Source: Rhyzopertha dominica (taxonomy: Eukaryota > Arthropoda > Insecta > Coleoptera > Bostrichidae). From it: a DNA stretch of 64,000 nt. A program made the position numbers and the translations under genes. The stretch is from positions 6,381,786 through 6,445,785 of the forward strand of contig QCXZ01000041.1 of assembly GCA_025024175.1 (NCBI GenBank). Direction: 5' to 3'. The notes beneath the pieces were generated by a model. That model had not been told where the DNA came from and made no database searches. It worked only from the letters and a program-made list of their open reading frames with translations. This document shows positions 34,964-46,999 of this stretch, one piece after another (the stretch's first letter is position 1; every line of letters begins with the position of its first letter).

Positions 34964-36512
34964 CAGGGTGTCTCAAAATTGACGCCCGTCCTTTGAGAAT
35001 ATGAATCTTGGGGTTAAAACAAATTGAAACCAGAGAATAAAAAAATTTCGTTTTGTCCAAGGTTATCGAGTTATTGATAAAAAACAAAGATCTGAAAGTC
35101 CATATTTAAACTGCACTGAAAACGAAGTCGGCTTAAAACAAATGACTGGCATAGGTGGCTATGGCGATTGTTAAATGTTTATTATTAGTTCTGTCAACTT
35201 CTGTCATTTATAAGTATTAACTATTCCATCCGGTTACTTGTTTTAAAAATGGAACGTTATTATTCCAATCGAGAATACGTTGATATGTTAAAAGTATTAG
35301 GTGCGTATAATGATAATGCCACCAGTGCAGCTAGAGCATATGCAGTAAAATTCCCTGATCGACGGCATCCTGATGCAAAAACTATACGACGGGTTGAACA
35401 AAGATTACTGGAAACAGGTAATTTAAATCCCAGATTAAATAAGGGGGGACGTCGTCCTACGCTCAACGTCGTCCAAGAAGAGCTCATTCTTAATTTTGTT
35501 GAAGCGGAACCTGGTACAAGTCTTCGAGTTGCATCGAGACAAACTCATTTTAAAAAAGATACCATTCGTAGATTATTAAGAAGGAATGGCTTATATCCCT
35601 TTAGACCTCAAAAAGTTCAAGTTTTACATGAAGGAGATAGGGAGCTTCGGATTAATTTTTGTAGATGGTTATTGGATAGCGTAAACAATGATCCTCATTT
35701 TATAGAAAATATTATGTTTACTGATGTACATTTACGCTGGAAGGAATCATAAATACCCATAATTTACATAAATGGAGTGAGGAAAACCCCCATTTAATAC
35801 GTAAAAGATGCCACCAAAGACGATGGTCAGTAAACATTTGGGCTGGATTATTTATTAAATAATAATGTAATCGGTCCAAACATTTTACCTAACCGACTTA
35901 ATTCAGACTCGTATTTTCATTTTTTAAATGACAATTTACCACTGCCATTGCTAGAAGAAGTTCCATTAGCAACTAGATTGAATTGTTGGTTCCAACTTGA
36001 TGGTGCCCCTGCACATTATGGTAGACAAGTGAGAACTTTACTAGATCAAAAATTCCCAGACTGCTGGATTGGAAGGGGTGGACCCGTGCTATGGCCTCCT
36101 AGATCCCCGGATCTAAATCCTTTAGATTTTTTCTTCTGGGGATTCTTGAAAGAAAAGGTGTACTTGGAACCTGTTGAGAACCCGGAAGATGTAATGGCTC
36201 GTATTCACGCTGCTGTGACACTTATAGACGATAACATGTTACAGAGGGTGCGTGATTCAATGATAAATCGTGCAAACGTTTGTATTGAGGTAGACGGCGA
36301 TGTGTTTGAACATGTTTTATAAATTAATTTTTTGTTTTGCAACAATTATTTGTTTTTAATAGAGTTTAAAGGTTGTCTTTCAGATCTGTGTTTTTTTATC
36401 GATAACTCGGTAACCATGGTCTAAACGCAATTTCTTTATTCTTACATTTCGATACGATTTAGCCCCCCGATTCATATTCTCAAAGGACGGGCGTCAATTT
36501 TGAGACACCCTG
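34964..36512 (+). mobile_element. Full-length mariner-like element with long TIRs
   Basis: It starts CAGGGTGTCTCAAAATTGAC and ends with the complement, between TA dinucleotides (34962-34963 and 36513-36514), the target duplication of Tc1/mariner. The inverted repeats extend about 135 bp (34964-35098 and 36376-36512); the outer 43 bases or so are perfect and the inner part roughly 80% identical. The single transposase gene at 35249-36322 is broken by two frameshifts. The element is recent enough that both ends and almost all coding sequence are present. Confidence 0.93.
35249..36322 (+). pseudogene. Mariner-like transposase, two frameshifts
   Basis: The gene encodes a cut-and-paste transposase of the group with an N-terminal DUF4817-type helix-turn-helix and a DDE_3 catalytic domain. 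The first frame (35249-35752, 167 codons) starts MERYYSNREYVDML and includes GGRRPTLN and LYPFRPQKVQ. It reaches FTDV, the first catalytic Asp. A small deletion, about 4 bases, removes the residues after that Asp and shifts frame. The continuation (NTHNLHKWSEENPH, VNIWAGLF) is shifted again by one base in an A-run near 35858. The last frame has LDGAPAHYG (second Asp), WPPRSPDLNPLDFFFWG (third Asp) and ends at 36322. All three Asp codons survive; the protein does not. Confidence 0.9.
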
Positions 36513-36514
36513 TA

Positions 36515-37940
36515 TTTTGTTAGATGTTGCTTAAGTATTAGGACTGAAGGAACGCAGACTAAACATTAAAATGATATATGTAAGTACTCGTTCGGTTTGT
36601 GGGAACGAAAAAATTAACGGCTTGTGTGTCAACAAATAAACTATGTGGAGGGGTGATTTTTAGGGACGTTAAGGAAATAGGAACACAAGAAAGGGAGTGT
36701 GTTGAGAACTGTCTTCACGATTAGTTGACTTGGATTTCACAGCAATTGTTACCTGCCATTTACATGTTGTTTTTTTATACCTATACTAGTTGTATTTTAA
36801 ATCTGTTCGAAACCACTTGTTGATTGTGTACAACAGTTTTTTTGTGCTTTGTGAATTTGGACTCAAAGACGCAGGTATGGTANACTACCCTTTCTTTATT
36901 AAGGTGTGNCTGTTGTTTGTCTTAATGGTATTTCTTGTTTATTCTGTTCATATCTTCTTAATTTTGTTTACTTTGTACTAAGCCAGCTATTGTGAGATCT
37001 GGGTATCAATAACTGTAAAAGGGTATATTTTTTGACGGAATTTGAGTAACGTTGTATTAAGCTGGATTTTTCAAAGTGTTCCATGAATTTTTGACGTTAG
37101 TTCATGAGTTGATATAAGGGTCTATCACTAGTATTTCCCCTGCAACTTTGTGTTCCGACGACTTTAAATGGGTCCTTGGACACAAAGGTCCCGCTCTTAG
37201 TCGCCTTTATATGGGGCCATTAATCCTGATACAGGTTTCTACCACACGTTGGCAAATGATAAGCGAAAGGTGTTATAAAATGCAGCTTAATTAATTCCTT
37301 AGTGTTTAATTTCTCGAACGTTATTTCCTATTTTAATCCCTCACAACTGCTGACTTATTTCATTTTCATAATTTGTGTGTTAATAAATATTATGGGTGAA
37401 TGTGTGTGTTTTATTTTGTCTCAAATTCGTGTTGCTCTCTCCTCTGCGCGAGTAATAAAGAACTTTTTGGGGTCTGTAATGGTCCATCATTCTTGTCACA
37501 CAACGAATACACGGTCCTGCTTTGGGCAAATTGACGATCACATTTCTGTAACTATTTTAAGTTTTTTTTTAATCTAAATTCATTATTTGTGGCCACATTT
37601 TGTTTTTATGTAATCAAAGTTTATTTACTAATGTTAATGCACGCCGCTTTTTTCTATGGATCATTACAATATAAACCTTAGATTCATGGAAGCTTGCCAA
37701 AAAGCTTCTGCCCCGTGCTCCCGTGCAGTAGTAAATAAGAGGTAGGTATCACTCGAAGAAAAAGATTAGCAACTGATATTTTTCATTTGCCATGTTTAAA
37801 AGTTCGCAGCAAATATCAGTTATAATCTAAAAAAGAGAAAGTCGATGTCTTAAATAATAAACGAATCGATAGTATTCCAAGCAAGGTGAATAGTTTTTTT
37901 TTGTTCTTGAGACAACTGCTGACAGAACACTTGAAAAAAT
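36515..37940. other. AT-rich, nothing recognised
   Basis: Isolated Ns at 36883 and 36909. Short frames only. The stretch around 37130-37220 is richer in G+C but shows no motif. Confidence 0.5.
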
Positions 37941-37946
37941 ATATAT

Positions 37947-38074
37947 TTACTAATATTTTAATATAATAATTATAACACTTGGTAAACATTACCAAGTGCT
38001 ATAATTATTACATTATTAATAAAATGTTTCATTTAGCGCCGTCAAACAAGTCAATTGAAGTTACTAATATTTTA
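37947..38074. repeat. 22-bp-arm hairpin between 14-bp direct repeats
   Basis: Arms at 37964-37985 and 37989-38010 pair at 21 of 22 positions around a 3-base loop (ACA), and pairing can extend outward with a 3-base bulge. The perfect 14-mer TTACTAATATTTTA flanks the segment at 37947-37960 and 38061-38074. This could be a tiny insertion with its target duplication. Confidence 0.8.
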
Positions 38075-38179
38075 GTTGTTGTTTTAGTACTGTATAATGT
38101 AAATAAATAAGCGTGAGCATTTCCAAATGAAATAGTGTTCCTGATCAAGCTATCGCAGGTTTGTTGGTAAAAAAAGTGC

Positions 38180-38660
38180 GGTTAGAAGTCGGCAACGTCG
38201 GGCTCCTTTTTGGCCGGGCAACCCGCAGTATTGCTTCCTACTCTTCCAGAGATAAAAAAACCTGGGCTCACCCGTTCTTTATTCTTATCGCACGGGCCGT
38301 CCACGTGCAATATTTGCCCTGATTTATGGCGAAATCCGCATTATCCATAAGGAAATAAAATCACATATCCTTAGTCCCTTGACAGTGCGGGGGATTAACG
38401 AAATATATGTGGTGTTATGAAAGTTCACCCTCACCTTGACTACTGGCGACCAACGTGGCCCGATGCAGGTGCTGATAATGTCACTGTCACTGATGGATTA
38501 TTCTGCTGTTCCTCGACCCCAGCACATTTTCACGTGCTGCGTTTCGGGAGGTGCGTTATTACGTTTGTAGGGTCGTGATATCAAGCGGGGAGTGGTTTAA
38601 TGCCTTTTGTACGGNCCGTTNCGTTAAGTGGCGCCGTTATTCAAACAGAATGCCGGATTG
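38180..38660. other. GC-rich island, candidate regulatory element
   Basis: About 0.48 kb of GC-rich sequence that includes CCCTGATTTATGGCG and CACGTGCAATATTTG. No frame has a recognisable domain. Ns at 38615, 38621, 38698 and 38701 show local base uncertainty. Confidence 0.4.
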
Positions 38661-38759
38661 CGATTTGGATAGCCAGATGACCTGTCTTCATTTAGCTNTT
38701 NTCTATAATATAATAATAAGGATGTTCGTCATTGCCTTTTTCTATTCGGAAAATTTAAA

Positions 38760-40480
38760 GACGTCAAAATAATATTAGGTAAGTCAGTATTTTACCAAGC
38801 ATATGTGTTTATAATGCTTGGTGGGGCTAAACATAAACATTTTGCACGTATAATACTATATATACTACAAAACTGTTAGGCATAGAGCAAATGACTGAAA
38901 AATGGCAGTTCAGAAAACGACAACGGCCCTACCACTCACAGAGAGAACAATTCGTTTGGAAGAAAAAAATATATTTACGGCAAACAAATTATTTGTTTGT
39001 ATATGGCGAAGTAAATGATTTGTTTGTTTCAAACCCTCAAAATTCTTGAATCGGCTAAAATAACATTTATTTAACATAATATATACAAAGCTTTAAATTA
39101 ACTTTTGAAACTATTGAATCAAGAATAATAATTTCCTTTGTAGAACAAAATATTTGTTTCAATAAACCATGAAGATGTTTGGAATAAACATATGATTAAA
39201 TTTGACTGAAATAAATATTTCTTTGGAATCAGAGAAGAGGTAAGTGATTCTCTGCATACCAAATAAATATTTCTTTGCAGTAAAGATATCACTGATTTAG
39301 TCAAATGAAACAGCTATTTACTGAAATCAAACAGTTGTTTAATTGAAAGAATTCATATGCTCAATTCATTATCTCTGTTATTGCAACAAACTGCATGTGA
39401 ATTTTAATGAAATATATATTTTTTAATTAGATTGTATAAATATTGCATTCAAACAAGCCCTTTAAACACATAAATAAATTGTTTTTAAGTTAAAGAAATA
39501 AATTTTGATTAACCCACTTCGATATGTCTATGTATTTTATGCAAGTGTATTCCTGTGGCTTCCTGTTTTTTATAGAGCGTATAAAAGTTGTTTCTTGTAA
39601 TTAAAAATGCAATATGTCACTCAATTCATTTCCGCAAAACTGTAATTGGTTTAATAAAAAACATCTGATTTAAATCTGCCTAACCTAGACAAGTCCATTG
39701 ACAAGGTAAATTTTGCTACTTATATGTACGAATATAATGAAGACGGAAAGTATGATATTTATTTTAATTTAAAGGACAATCGCAAATCTACTGGTTTCTA
39801 AAGCGTGATAAAAGTGTTCCATTTTAGTATTACAACTATACTGAATAAATAACGCATTACTTGTAATAGTAATTTGGTACAAATAGGGCACTTTATTGAG
39901 CAGACTTTACTAACATATGCCTACTTCAGGATGTAGAGAAACAACGGCGTAATTAACATCCTTACGAATCATAGATGGTCATTTTGTAACAGAGCTTGTG
40001 TTAACGATCGTGTGCTTGTTTGAATGCCTTATTTTTCACATCATATTAAGCAAACACTTTATTTAGGCTTCATACTTACTTTTAAAATCTGTGACCATCT
40101 TCCTCCTTTGTTTCCCAATTTAATGAAATAAACTGACAATAATACGAAACAAATAAAGGCTTCTTTTCCCGATTTACCTTGATACATTCTGTCCAGTGTC
40201 CAACCATGGCTAAAGAAGGGGAACCCCAAACTTCCACTTTGCTAGTAGCACGCGCAAAATCAAACAATTATTTCTTTGTATCCAAAAATAGATTGTTGCA
40301 TTTAAGCATCATTTATTTTGTTTAAATACATGTTGTTTGCTGTAACAACAGGTGTGTTTGTGTTGAACATTTAAATAGTTGAATAACAAAAAGGAACGGT
40401 GATTTAACGAAAGATATATTTATTAGAAACAAGCACCTACTTTTAAGATATTATTTTGTCGGGTAGTTCATTGTCTCATG
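38760..40480. other. Very AT-rich stretch, nothing recognised
   Basis: Low-complexity AT-rich DNA with a repeated AAATAAATATTTCTTTG at about 39207 and 39264. A 61-codon minus frame at 40267-40082 has no known domain. Confidence 0.45.
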
Positions 40481-40486
40481 AAAACA

Positions 40487-41180
40487 CTGACAAAAAGTTA
40501 ATAGTCTGACGGTTCGATTACACCTGTAATCTTTGTCAAAGATGAAGAACCTCAAAATTTGCCTGACACAAGTTCAAACAAAATTTTGAAAGTAAATAAA
40601 CAAATCACCAAGGATGCGAGACGTCATAGAAACAACGTGCCAACCTGATAAAAAAGATCCTAACGGTGAAAAAGGAAATACCTACCTACTAAATATATAC
40701 ACGAACTACTTGATAAAAGATAACTACAAAATAGCCTTCCAAATGTCACCTAACTCATAATTTATACAACCCTATTAAAATTATTAGTATTCCTACAAAT
40801 TTCTATAGCTTCTTTTATTAGACGTTTGTGATAATATTTTTCTGTATGTAAANTTTTTCTTTTATCAAAATCAATCATGTGTTTAGTCAAATATGAGTGT
40901 TCCGCTGCGGAAGATTTATCTATCTGTTACAACCNAGAAGCACGTATGTGTTGTTTCAAACGCGTACCTACTTTTCCTTTAGTTTGACCTATGTANCACT
41001 TGCCGCAAGAACAAGTAATTTTGTAAAGACCTTCACTCTCTAAATGTACTTTATCTTTAGTAGAAATTTTATCTAAATTATTATATGTACTATCAACAAC
41101 TAAAATATCGTATTTTCTAAGCATCCTCTGTAATTTTTCCGAAAGGCCTTGTACATAAGGCAAACTCATCTTCAATTTAC
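40487..41180 (-). mobile_element. Penelope-like element fragment: GIY-YIG endonuclease and 3' tail
   Basis: The minus frame 41175-40927 encodes the end of a Penelope-like element. A spacer with LRKYDILVVDSTYNNL is followed by GLYKITCSCGKxYIGQTKG and VGTRLKQHIRA, the GIY-YIG endonuclease core. Three Ns (40853, 40935, 40996) fall inside. The RT half is missing: upstream the sequence changes at about 41185 into a plus-strand LINE. The 3' region to 40487 contains a GATTAC/GTAATC stem-loop. The segment aligns with 45908-46605, so both belong to one family. Confidence 0.85.
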
Positions 41181-41189
41181 TATGTCCTG

Positions 41190-42487
41190 GCTGAGAATTT
41201 ACTTGATTTGGACGAGCACTAAAAATTATCGCCCCATTGCAATTTTATCAAATTTTACGAAGGTTTTCGAGATGTTATTGCACAATATAATTTTTAATGA
41301 AGTTAAGCATTGCATTTCACCTAACCTACATGAATTCTTTTCAAAACGTTTTACCGTAACTAACTTAGCACAGTTTATGCGGTCTACTGCAAATATTATA
41401 GATAATAAAGATCAAGTTGATGGAGTATATACTGACTTCTAGAAGGCCTTCGACAGGGTAGACCATTGTGTTCTACTTAATAAACTAGAGTAGCTTGGAT
41501 TGAGTGATCGTTCAACTAGTAAGCTCATATCTCACTCAACGTAAATTATACGTTACATATAACGGTTTTAAATCATACAACTTTTTAGCAACCTCCGGAT
41601 TTCCTCAGGGGTCTAACTTGGAGTCATTGCTGTTTATTTTATTTATAAATGTTCTATGACTTTCGTTAGAACCTAATCATCTGTTTTTTGCGGATGACCT
41701 GAAATTATTCTCTGAGGTATCCGGCGAGGATGACTGTTTAGTATTGCAAGGTTGCTAGATGGTCTGCTGTGAATAGGTTGCCTCTTAATATTGACAAGTG
41801 TAAGGTTTGCACTTTTACCCTTAGAAGCCAAGCTTTAATATTTAATTATACAATTGAAGCAGTCGATGCGCTGCTACAGCGTTAATTATCTTGGTGTGAG
41901 TTATGATTGTAAATTATATTTTACCGGTCACATAGACTCAACGGTAAAAGCTGCCTATAAAGCTCTAGGTTTTATTATTCGCAACTCAGTATTGTTTAAT
42001 AATATTTTACTTTTGTTAATAAACCAAACTGAGAAAATTCAGAGACGATTTCTTAAGTTTTTGTCGTATCGAGTAGACAATTATTATCCGTATAGAGGAT
42101 ATAATCATACACTCTTGTTGCAAAGGTTTGACGTTAGTTTTGTGTAAGCTAGAAGATACGCACTAGTTCAACATTCTTATTTAAAGTATTTCATGACGAT
42201 GTTGACTGTCCTTTTTTGCTGGCGTTATTTAATATAAAAGTACTTAGGCTTGGTTCCCGGGATGGTGACACTTTTTATTTTTTAAATGGTAGAATCAATG
42301 TGCTTCTTAACTCGCCTGTTTTTGTTATGTCGAATAACTTTAATAGGATATCTGCGATAGTCTGAAAAAGCTGTTGTCGTTTGTGGTATCTGAGCAGAAG
42401 TATATTATAGTGTGTGCTGTATATTTACTAGATATCTCGATTTTCTATTTTTTTCTTGTAAATGGAAATTTCTGTTGTGTACTAAAT

Positions 42488-42523
<36 letters not shown>
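41190..42523 (+). mobile_element. Degenerate non-LTR retrotransposon with (ATT)11 tail
   Basis: The plus strand carries KNYRPIAILSNFTKVFE, QFMRSTANIIDN and DGVYTDF-stop-KAFDRVDH (RT motifs 1 to A, 41215-41465), a decayed motif B region near 41600, FCGxPEIIL in place of FADDLKL, and the thumb (HIDSTVKAAYKALGFIIRNS, 41930-41990). It ends in 11 ATT units at 42490-42522, which fits LINE clades with short 3' repeats. It is the same family as the minus-strand remnant at 12830-13970 but more decayed, with a small deletion between NNI and the LLLINQTEKIQ segment. Confidence 0.88.
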
Positions 42524-42525
<2 letters not shown>

Positions 42526-42529
42526 AGCT

Positions 42530-43075
42530 AGTCCACGTTTTCAACAAGGAAATGCACAATTACATGTAGAAAGAGTTGCCTTATTCAGCAATATCTTCCG
42601 ATCTACTATCCATCGAACAAATTTGGGACATTAGTAGGTTGGATTGACGCAATGAGAATATTCATTGGCTTCACGAAAACCCAAAGTTAGCCAACTAGTG
42701 ACTAACCTCAAAGTAACACTCCACCACTCTATTTTTTTCTACTTTTAAGCCCCATTTTATGTATCTTAAAACTCAAATACAAATTATGCCGTATTAAGAA
42801 TTGGAATATTAGCATTGGAGAAAAAACACACATCAGGGAGCAAACCCTTGATATGTAATAGTGATGTTTCTTCTATGGTTGATTTTAAATGTTCAATTTA
42901 GTTTACATCCTAAATTAAAATCTTGTCGTTGTAATTATTGTTTGCCAAGAGGAAGGACAATTAACAAAATTTCTGAAATTTAAAGCTCCATTATGTTTTG
43001 AAAGTTCCCAAAACAAAACTAAATAAAATTTCAGTTCATTATCTTCATGAACTTAATCCTATTTTACCTCGGCCA
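42530..43075. other. AT-rich, nothing recognised
   Basis: Spacer between the LINE and the next GC-rich island. Confidence 0.5.
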
Positions 43076-43079
43076 CGGT

Positions 43080-43570
43080 AATAACAGTTAATATCTGTTT
43101 GCTCCGGTACATTTTCGCTGCAATAAGTTCCACTGTAAGGAACGAACGCGGCCCGTGTTTATACCTCTCAGGGCGGATATCCACTCCAAACTTCCGGGCC
43201 CACTCCCAGAAGAATGCTTACAAAGCAATTATTCATAAAACTGTTAAACGCAATACGACCGGCAAAGTTGGACGCCTCCAAATTGCACGTAAAATTAGCC
43301 CCGCTCCGTTCATTTCGTTGCCATAAATTTTTAAGTTATCTCGCGGGCCCCGCGAAAACTTCTCGTCGAAAAGGTGGCAAAAGTAAAAGTCGACCCGGAT
43401 TTTCCAATTTCACACAACCGTGGCTCCGGAACGAACGCGCCTCGCCACGTGACGAGAAAGGAGCGTCCTGGGTGCTCCAGAAGACGACGCGAAGAGGGGT
43501 GCGATCGTGACGGCCATGCATAATCCTCGGAGCGTCCTGTTTACACAGTCCTGTCAAAATATTGCAGTTC
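43080..43570. other. GC-rich island, candidate regulatory element
   Basis: About 0.49 kb, rich in CpG, containing TTATTCATAAAACTG and TCGCCACGTGACGAG (an E-box palindrome near 43443). Three overlapping frames of 75-98 codons on both strands show no domain. Candidate conserved non-coding element. Confidence 0.4.
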
Positions 43571-44094
43571 TGGAACTGCAAGTGCTGTTATTTTTCGGAC
43601 TTACGCGTTAGTGCAGATCGGAAACGACCACCCTGTGGTCAAACTAACAAAACATTTTAGTGTAGGTGTTTATTTTGATAAGATATGAGGAGGCATGGGG
43701 TCCCCCATGGATTCAACTTACATAATATTTGCTTTGAAGTGCTGAGTGTGATCGGTGTATACTTCTACAAATGCTAACCTGCTTATGTTTTATTGTATAT
43801 AGTTTTTCTTATATCGCTTTTTAATGTCGATGCATTTTAAGTGAAGTAATCAATAAAATAATATTTCTTACAGCTTTGGTCAGGTATAAAAAGAAAGGAA
43901 CGCCAGTTTCGCACTGTTAAGAGATTAAGATACTTTTTATTTTATTTTGTTCTGTTATGGATCTTAGGTTAACAAAATGAGTTAGGAAAGTGGCATATCT
44001 TGTTACTTAAAGTACAGTTCCCGCATGTAAAACTCTTGTTTTAGATTATTTTTTTTAAATTATTAATTGTATTATCGGGTTTGAGGGCTAATAA

Positions 44095-45890
44095 AACTGA
44101 CTTACTAGCACCCGACCAGTTTCGTGGAGTTCTATATTTTTGTCCACTTTCTCAAGGCTAAAAACATTCAAATTAAACATCGAAAGCATAGTATAGGTTA
44201 TAGAATATAACAAACCTCAGCTCTTGTACAATTATTAAACAAATAGTTACACACACCATTAAAAGTCTAAATGACATTTACATTGATTAAAGTAGTTGGG
44301 ATCTGTCAAAAATTATACATACGCAACCCAACTTACTTGGATATGTTGACAAATATTTACACTTATACATAAACATTACTTGTCTAGTCATTATTGTTTC
44401 TCCTATATCCAAACACACATTATAAATACAAATCTTAAAGACAATTAATTTAAGTAGTTGGTATCTGTCAAAAAATTATTATACATAGGCAACCGACTTA
44501 CTTAAATGTGTTGACAACATCTCAATGTTTAAACTTATGTATATAAAAGTTACTAGACATAGTTATTGTTTTTCCTTGTATACAAATATTGTTAGCGGTT
44601 GAACACTCTTTTTGGTTTATCCATTTTAATTTTTTTGTTTAGATCCGCATACAATTTATTGAGATTTTCTGTGTCTGTTTTATAGTTCATAGTTTTATTT
44701 TTGTTTATGTGAAGCATTTCATTGAACTCCTTCTTTTGTTTATTAGTTTCTCTGTCCAACATGGTGGTTTGCATGAAATCTAAATGATGTCCTACTTCAT
44801 GTTTGTGATAAGCCAGAGCAGTATTTCTTTTTTGTTTGCTTGTGTGATTTCACAAGTGTATTCTGTGTTGATTAATTCTTTTTATTATATGTTGTGTCGT
44901 TTGACCCAATAGATTAGATCACAATTATTGTTGCACGGAATTGCATAAACTACATTTCTTTCATTTTCAATGTTGTTTGTGTTTTTTAACCTGGTGTATA
45001 AATTGCTAATTTTATTCTGGGGGTAAAAAGTTAAGTTCGTTTAGTTCTTAAAAATGGGTTTAATTTTATTCTGAAATACCTTTAATTTATGATATTTACG
45101 GGTTTCTGTTGTAACTTTATCTCGTGGGTTATTTGTTTCCTTAAACAAATTCTGTATATTGGTTTCTCTGAAATGATCAGGACAGTTATTGTTGTGTAAT
45201 ATGTGTTTTACTTTTTCTATATTCTTAGAATGAAACTGATCTGAACTCAAGGTAGTTATTCTGTGGAGTAAGCCTTTTATGAGGGCCGATTTTTGGTTGT
45301 TAGTATTTTGTTACCCTGATCCCTAATTACTAGTATGTCTAAGAAAGGAATTTTGGTATCCTTCACTATGTCAACAGTGAACTTCAGTTTAGGGTGAAAA
45401 CTGTTGAAAGCTTTACAAACTGTGTCTATCTGTTGTTTAGGTATAGCTAATAACGTATCGTTTACATAGACCATTAGCATCGGGATATGTGAAGGTAATT
45501 CTTTGGTTACTGTGGTTATTAGTTCATTCATTACTAATGAAGCTAGGGTTGGGCTGGCCGGATTACCCATTGGCGTCCCATAAACCTTTTTGTAGTATTT
45601 ATTTTGGAATATAAAGTATCCGCTGTCAAAGTATAACTCAATAAGATCATTGAATCATTTTTTCCCATATTTGTGTATGCCCTAATAAGTTCCCAATGGT
45701 TATCTATGATTTCAATAACCAGTTGTTTTGGTATGTTTGTAAACAATGCTGTTACATCTAACGATATGAGTATATAGTCTTCTGGTAGTGTTACGTTATT
45801 TAATATATTTGCTGCTTCATAAGAATTTTTTATATTATACCGAAATGTGGTTGTAATAGGAACTAATGTGTGGTGTATAAATTAACAAAA
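44095..45890 (-). mobile_element. Penelope-like element with RT and endonuclease order preserved
   Basis: The minus strand, from about 45850, reads SLDVTALFTNIP (RT motif A), then after a shift MGNPASPTLASLVMNEL (motif B, 45570) and MLMVYVNDTLL (motif C). The first Asp of the usual YVDD is Asn. FTVDIVKDTKIPFLDILVIR follows. Then come an HFRETNIQ segment (45200), NERNVVYAIPCNNNCDLIYW (degenerate GIY-YIG start, about 44945), and a tail with KHEVGHHLDFMQTTMLDRET (44800). The 3' region contains a GTGGA/TCCAC stem followed by CGAAAC near 44120-44165. At least four frame breaks; the element is inactive. Confidence 0.88.
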
Positions 45891-45907
45891 AAAATCAGCG
45901 TTCATAA

Positions 45908-46990
45908 TGTAACACTGACGAAAAGTTGTTAGTCCAACGTTTCGATTACATCTGTAATCTTTGCCAAAGATGAGAACCTCAAAATATCGTCCGACACGAC
46001 TTCAAACAAAATTTTGAAGGTAAATAAACAAATCACCAAGGAAGCAAGACTTTATAGAAACAACGTGCCAACCTGACAAAATTTAAACCTGAAGAAAAGG
46101 AACTACCTACCTACTAGATATACACGAACTACTTGATAAAAGATAACTACAAAATGGCCAACCAAATGTCACCTAACTCATATTTCCACAATCCCTATTA
46201 AAATTATTAGTATTCCTACAAATTTCTATGGCTTCTTTTATCAGACGTTTGTGATAATATTTTTCTCTGTGTAAAATTTTCATTTTATAAAAGTCAAGCA
46301 TGTGTTTAGTCAAATATGAGTGTTCAGCTACGGAAGATTTATCTATCTGTTGCAGCCTAGTAGCACGTATTGTGTTCTCTCAAACGCGTATCTACTTTTC
46401 TTTTAGTTTGACCTATGCAACACTTGCCGCAGGAACAAGTAATTTTGTAAACACCTTTACTCTCTAAATGTACTTTATCTTTAGTGGAACTTAAAATATT
46501 ACCTAAATTATTATGCGTACCATCAACAACTAAAATATCATGTTTTCTAAGCTCCTCTTTAATTTTTACGGAAGGCCTTGTACATGAGGAAAACTCAACT
46601 TTAATTTGGCCGATAATTTAGTTGATTTGGATGAGCACTTTTGTTAAAAACTGAACTGGGATGATATATTTCTTTTTGTAGAGAACGTTCGTCTGAGATT
46701 CTCTGTGCTCTAACAAATAACGCCTTATAAGACTATTCTTTTGAGTGGAAAGGTGGTGAGATGTGGCATGTAAATATCTGTCTGTGTGTGTTGGTTTTCT
46801 GTAAACCTTATGTCCTAACTGTCCAGTATTTATTCTGTAAATTTGGATACCCAAGAAAGGTAAACTACCATTGCTTTCTAATTCCATAGTAAATTTTATG
46901 CCAGGACCTTGACTGTTCAAATGATTTAGAAACCTGCCTAACTCTTCTATACCGTGGAGCCAAACAACAAAAGTATCACCAGAAGATAGG
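45908..46990 (-). mobile_element. Penelope-like element fragment, second family: RT C-terminus and GIY-YIG
   Basis: On the minus strand DTFVVWLHGIEELGRFLNHL (46975) runs into the frame 46920-46618: PGIKFTMELESNGSLPFL, VYRKPTHTDRYLHATSHH and a C-terminal basic segment, all typical of arthropod Penelope RT ends. Further 3' are a HDILVVDGTHNNLGN spacer and VYKITCSCGKCCIGQTKRKV (GIY-YIG core with Cys for Tyr). The final 0.7 kb matches 40487-41180. It sits head-to-tail upstream of the other Penelope element, only about 20 bases apart. Confidence 0.88.
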
Positions 46991-46999
46991 TCCAGTTAG

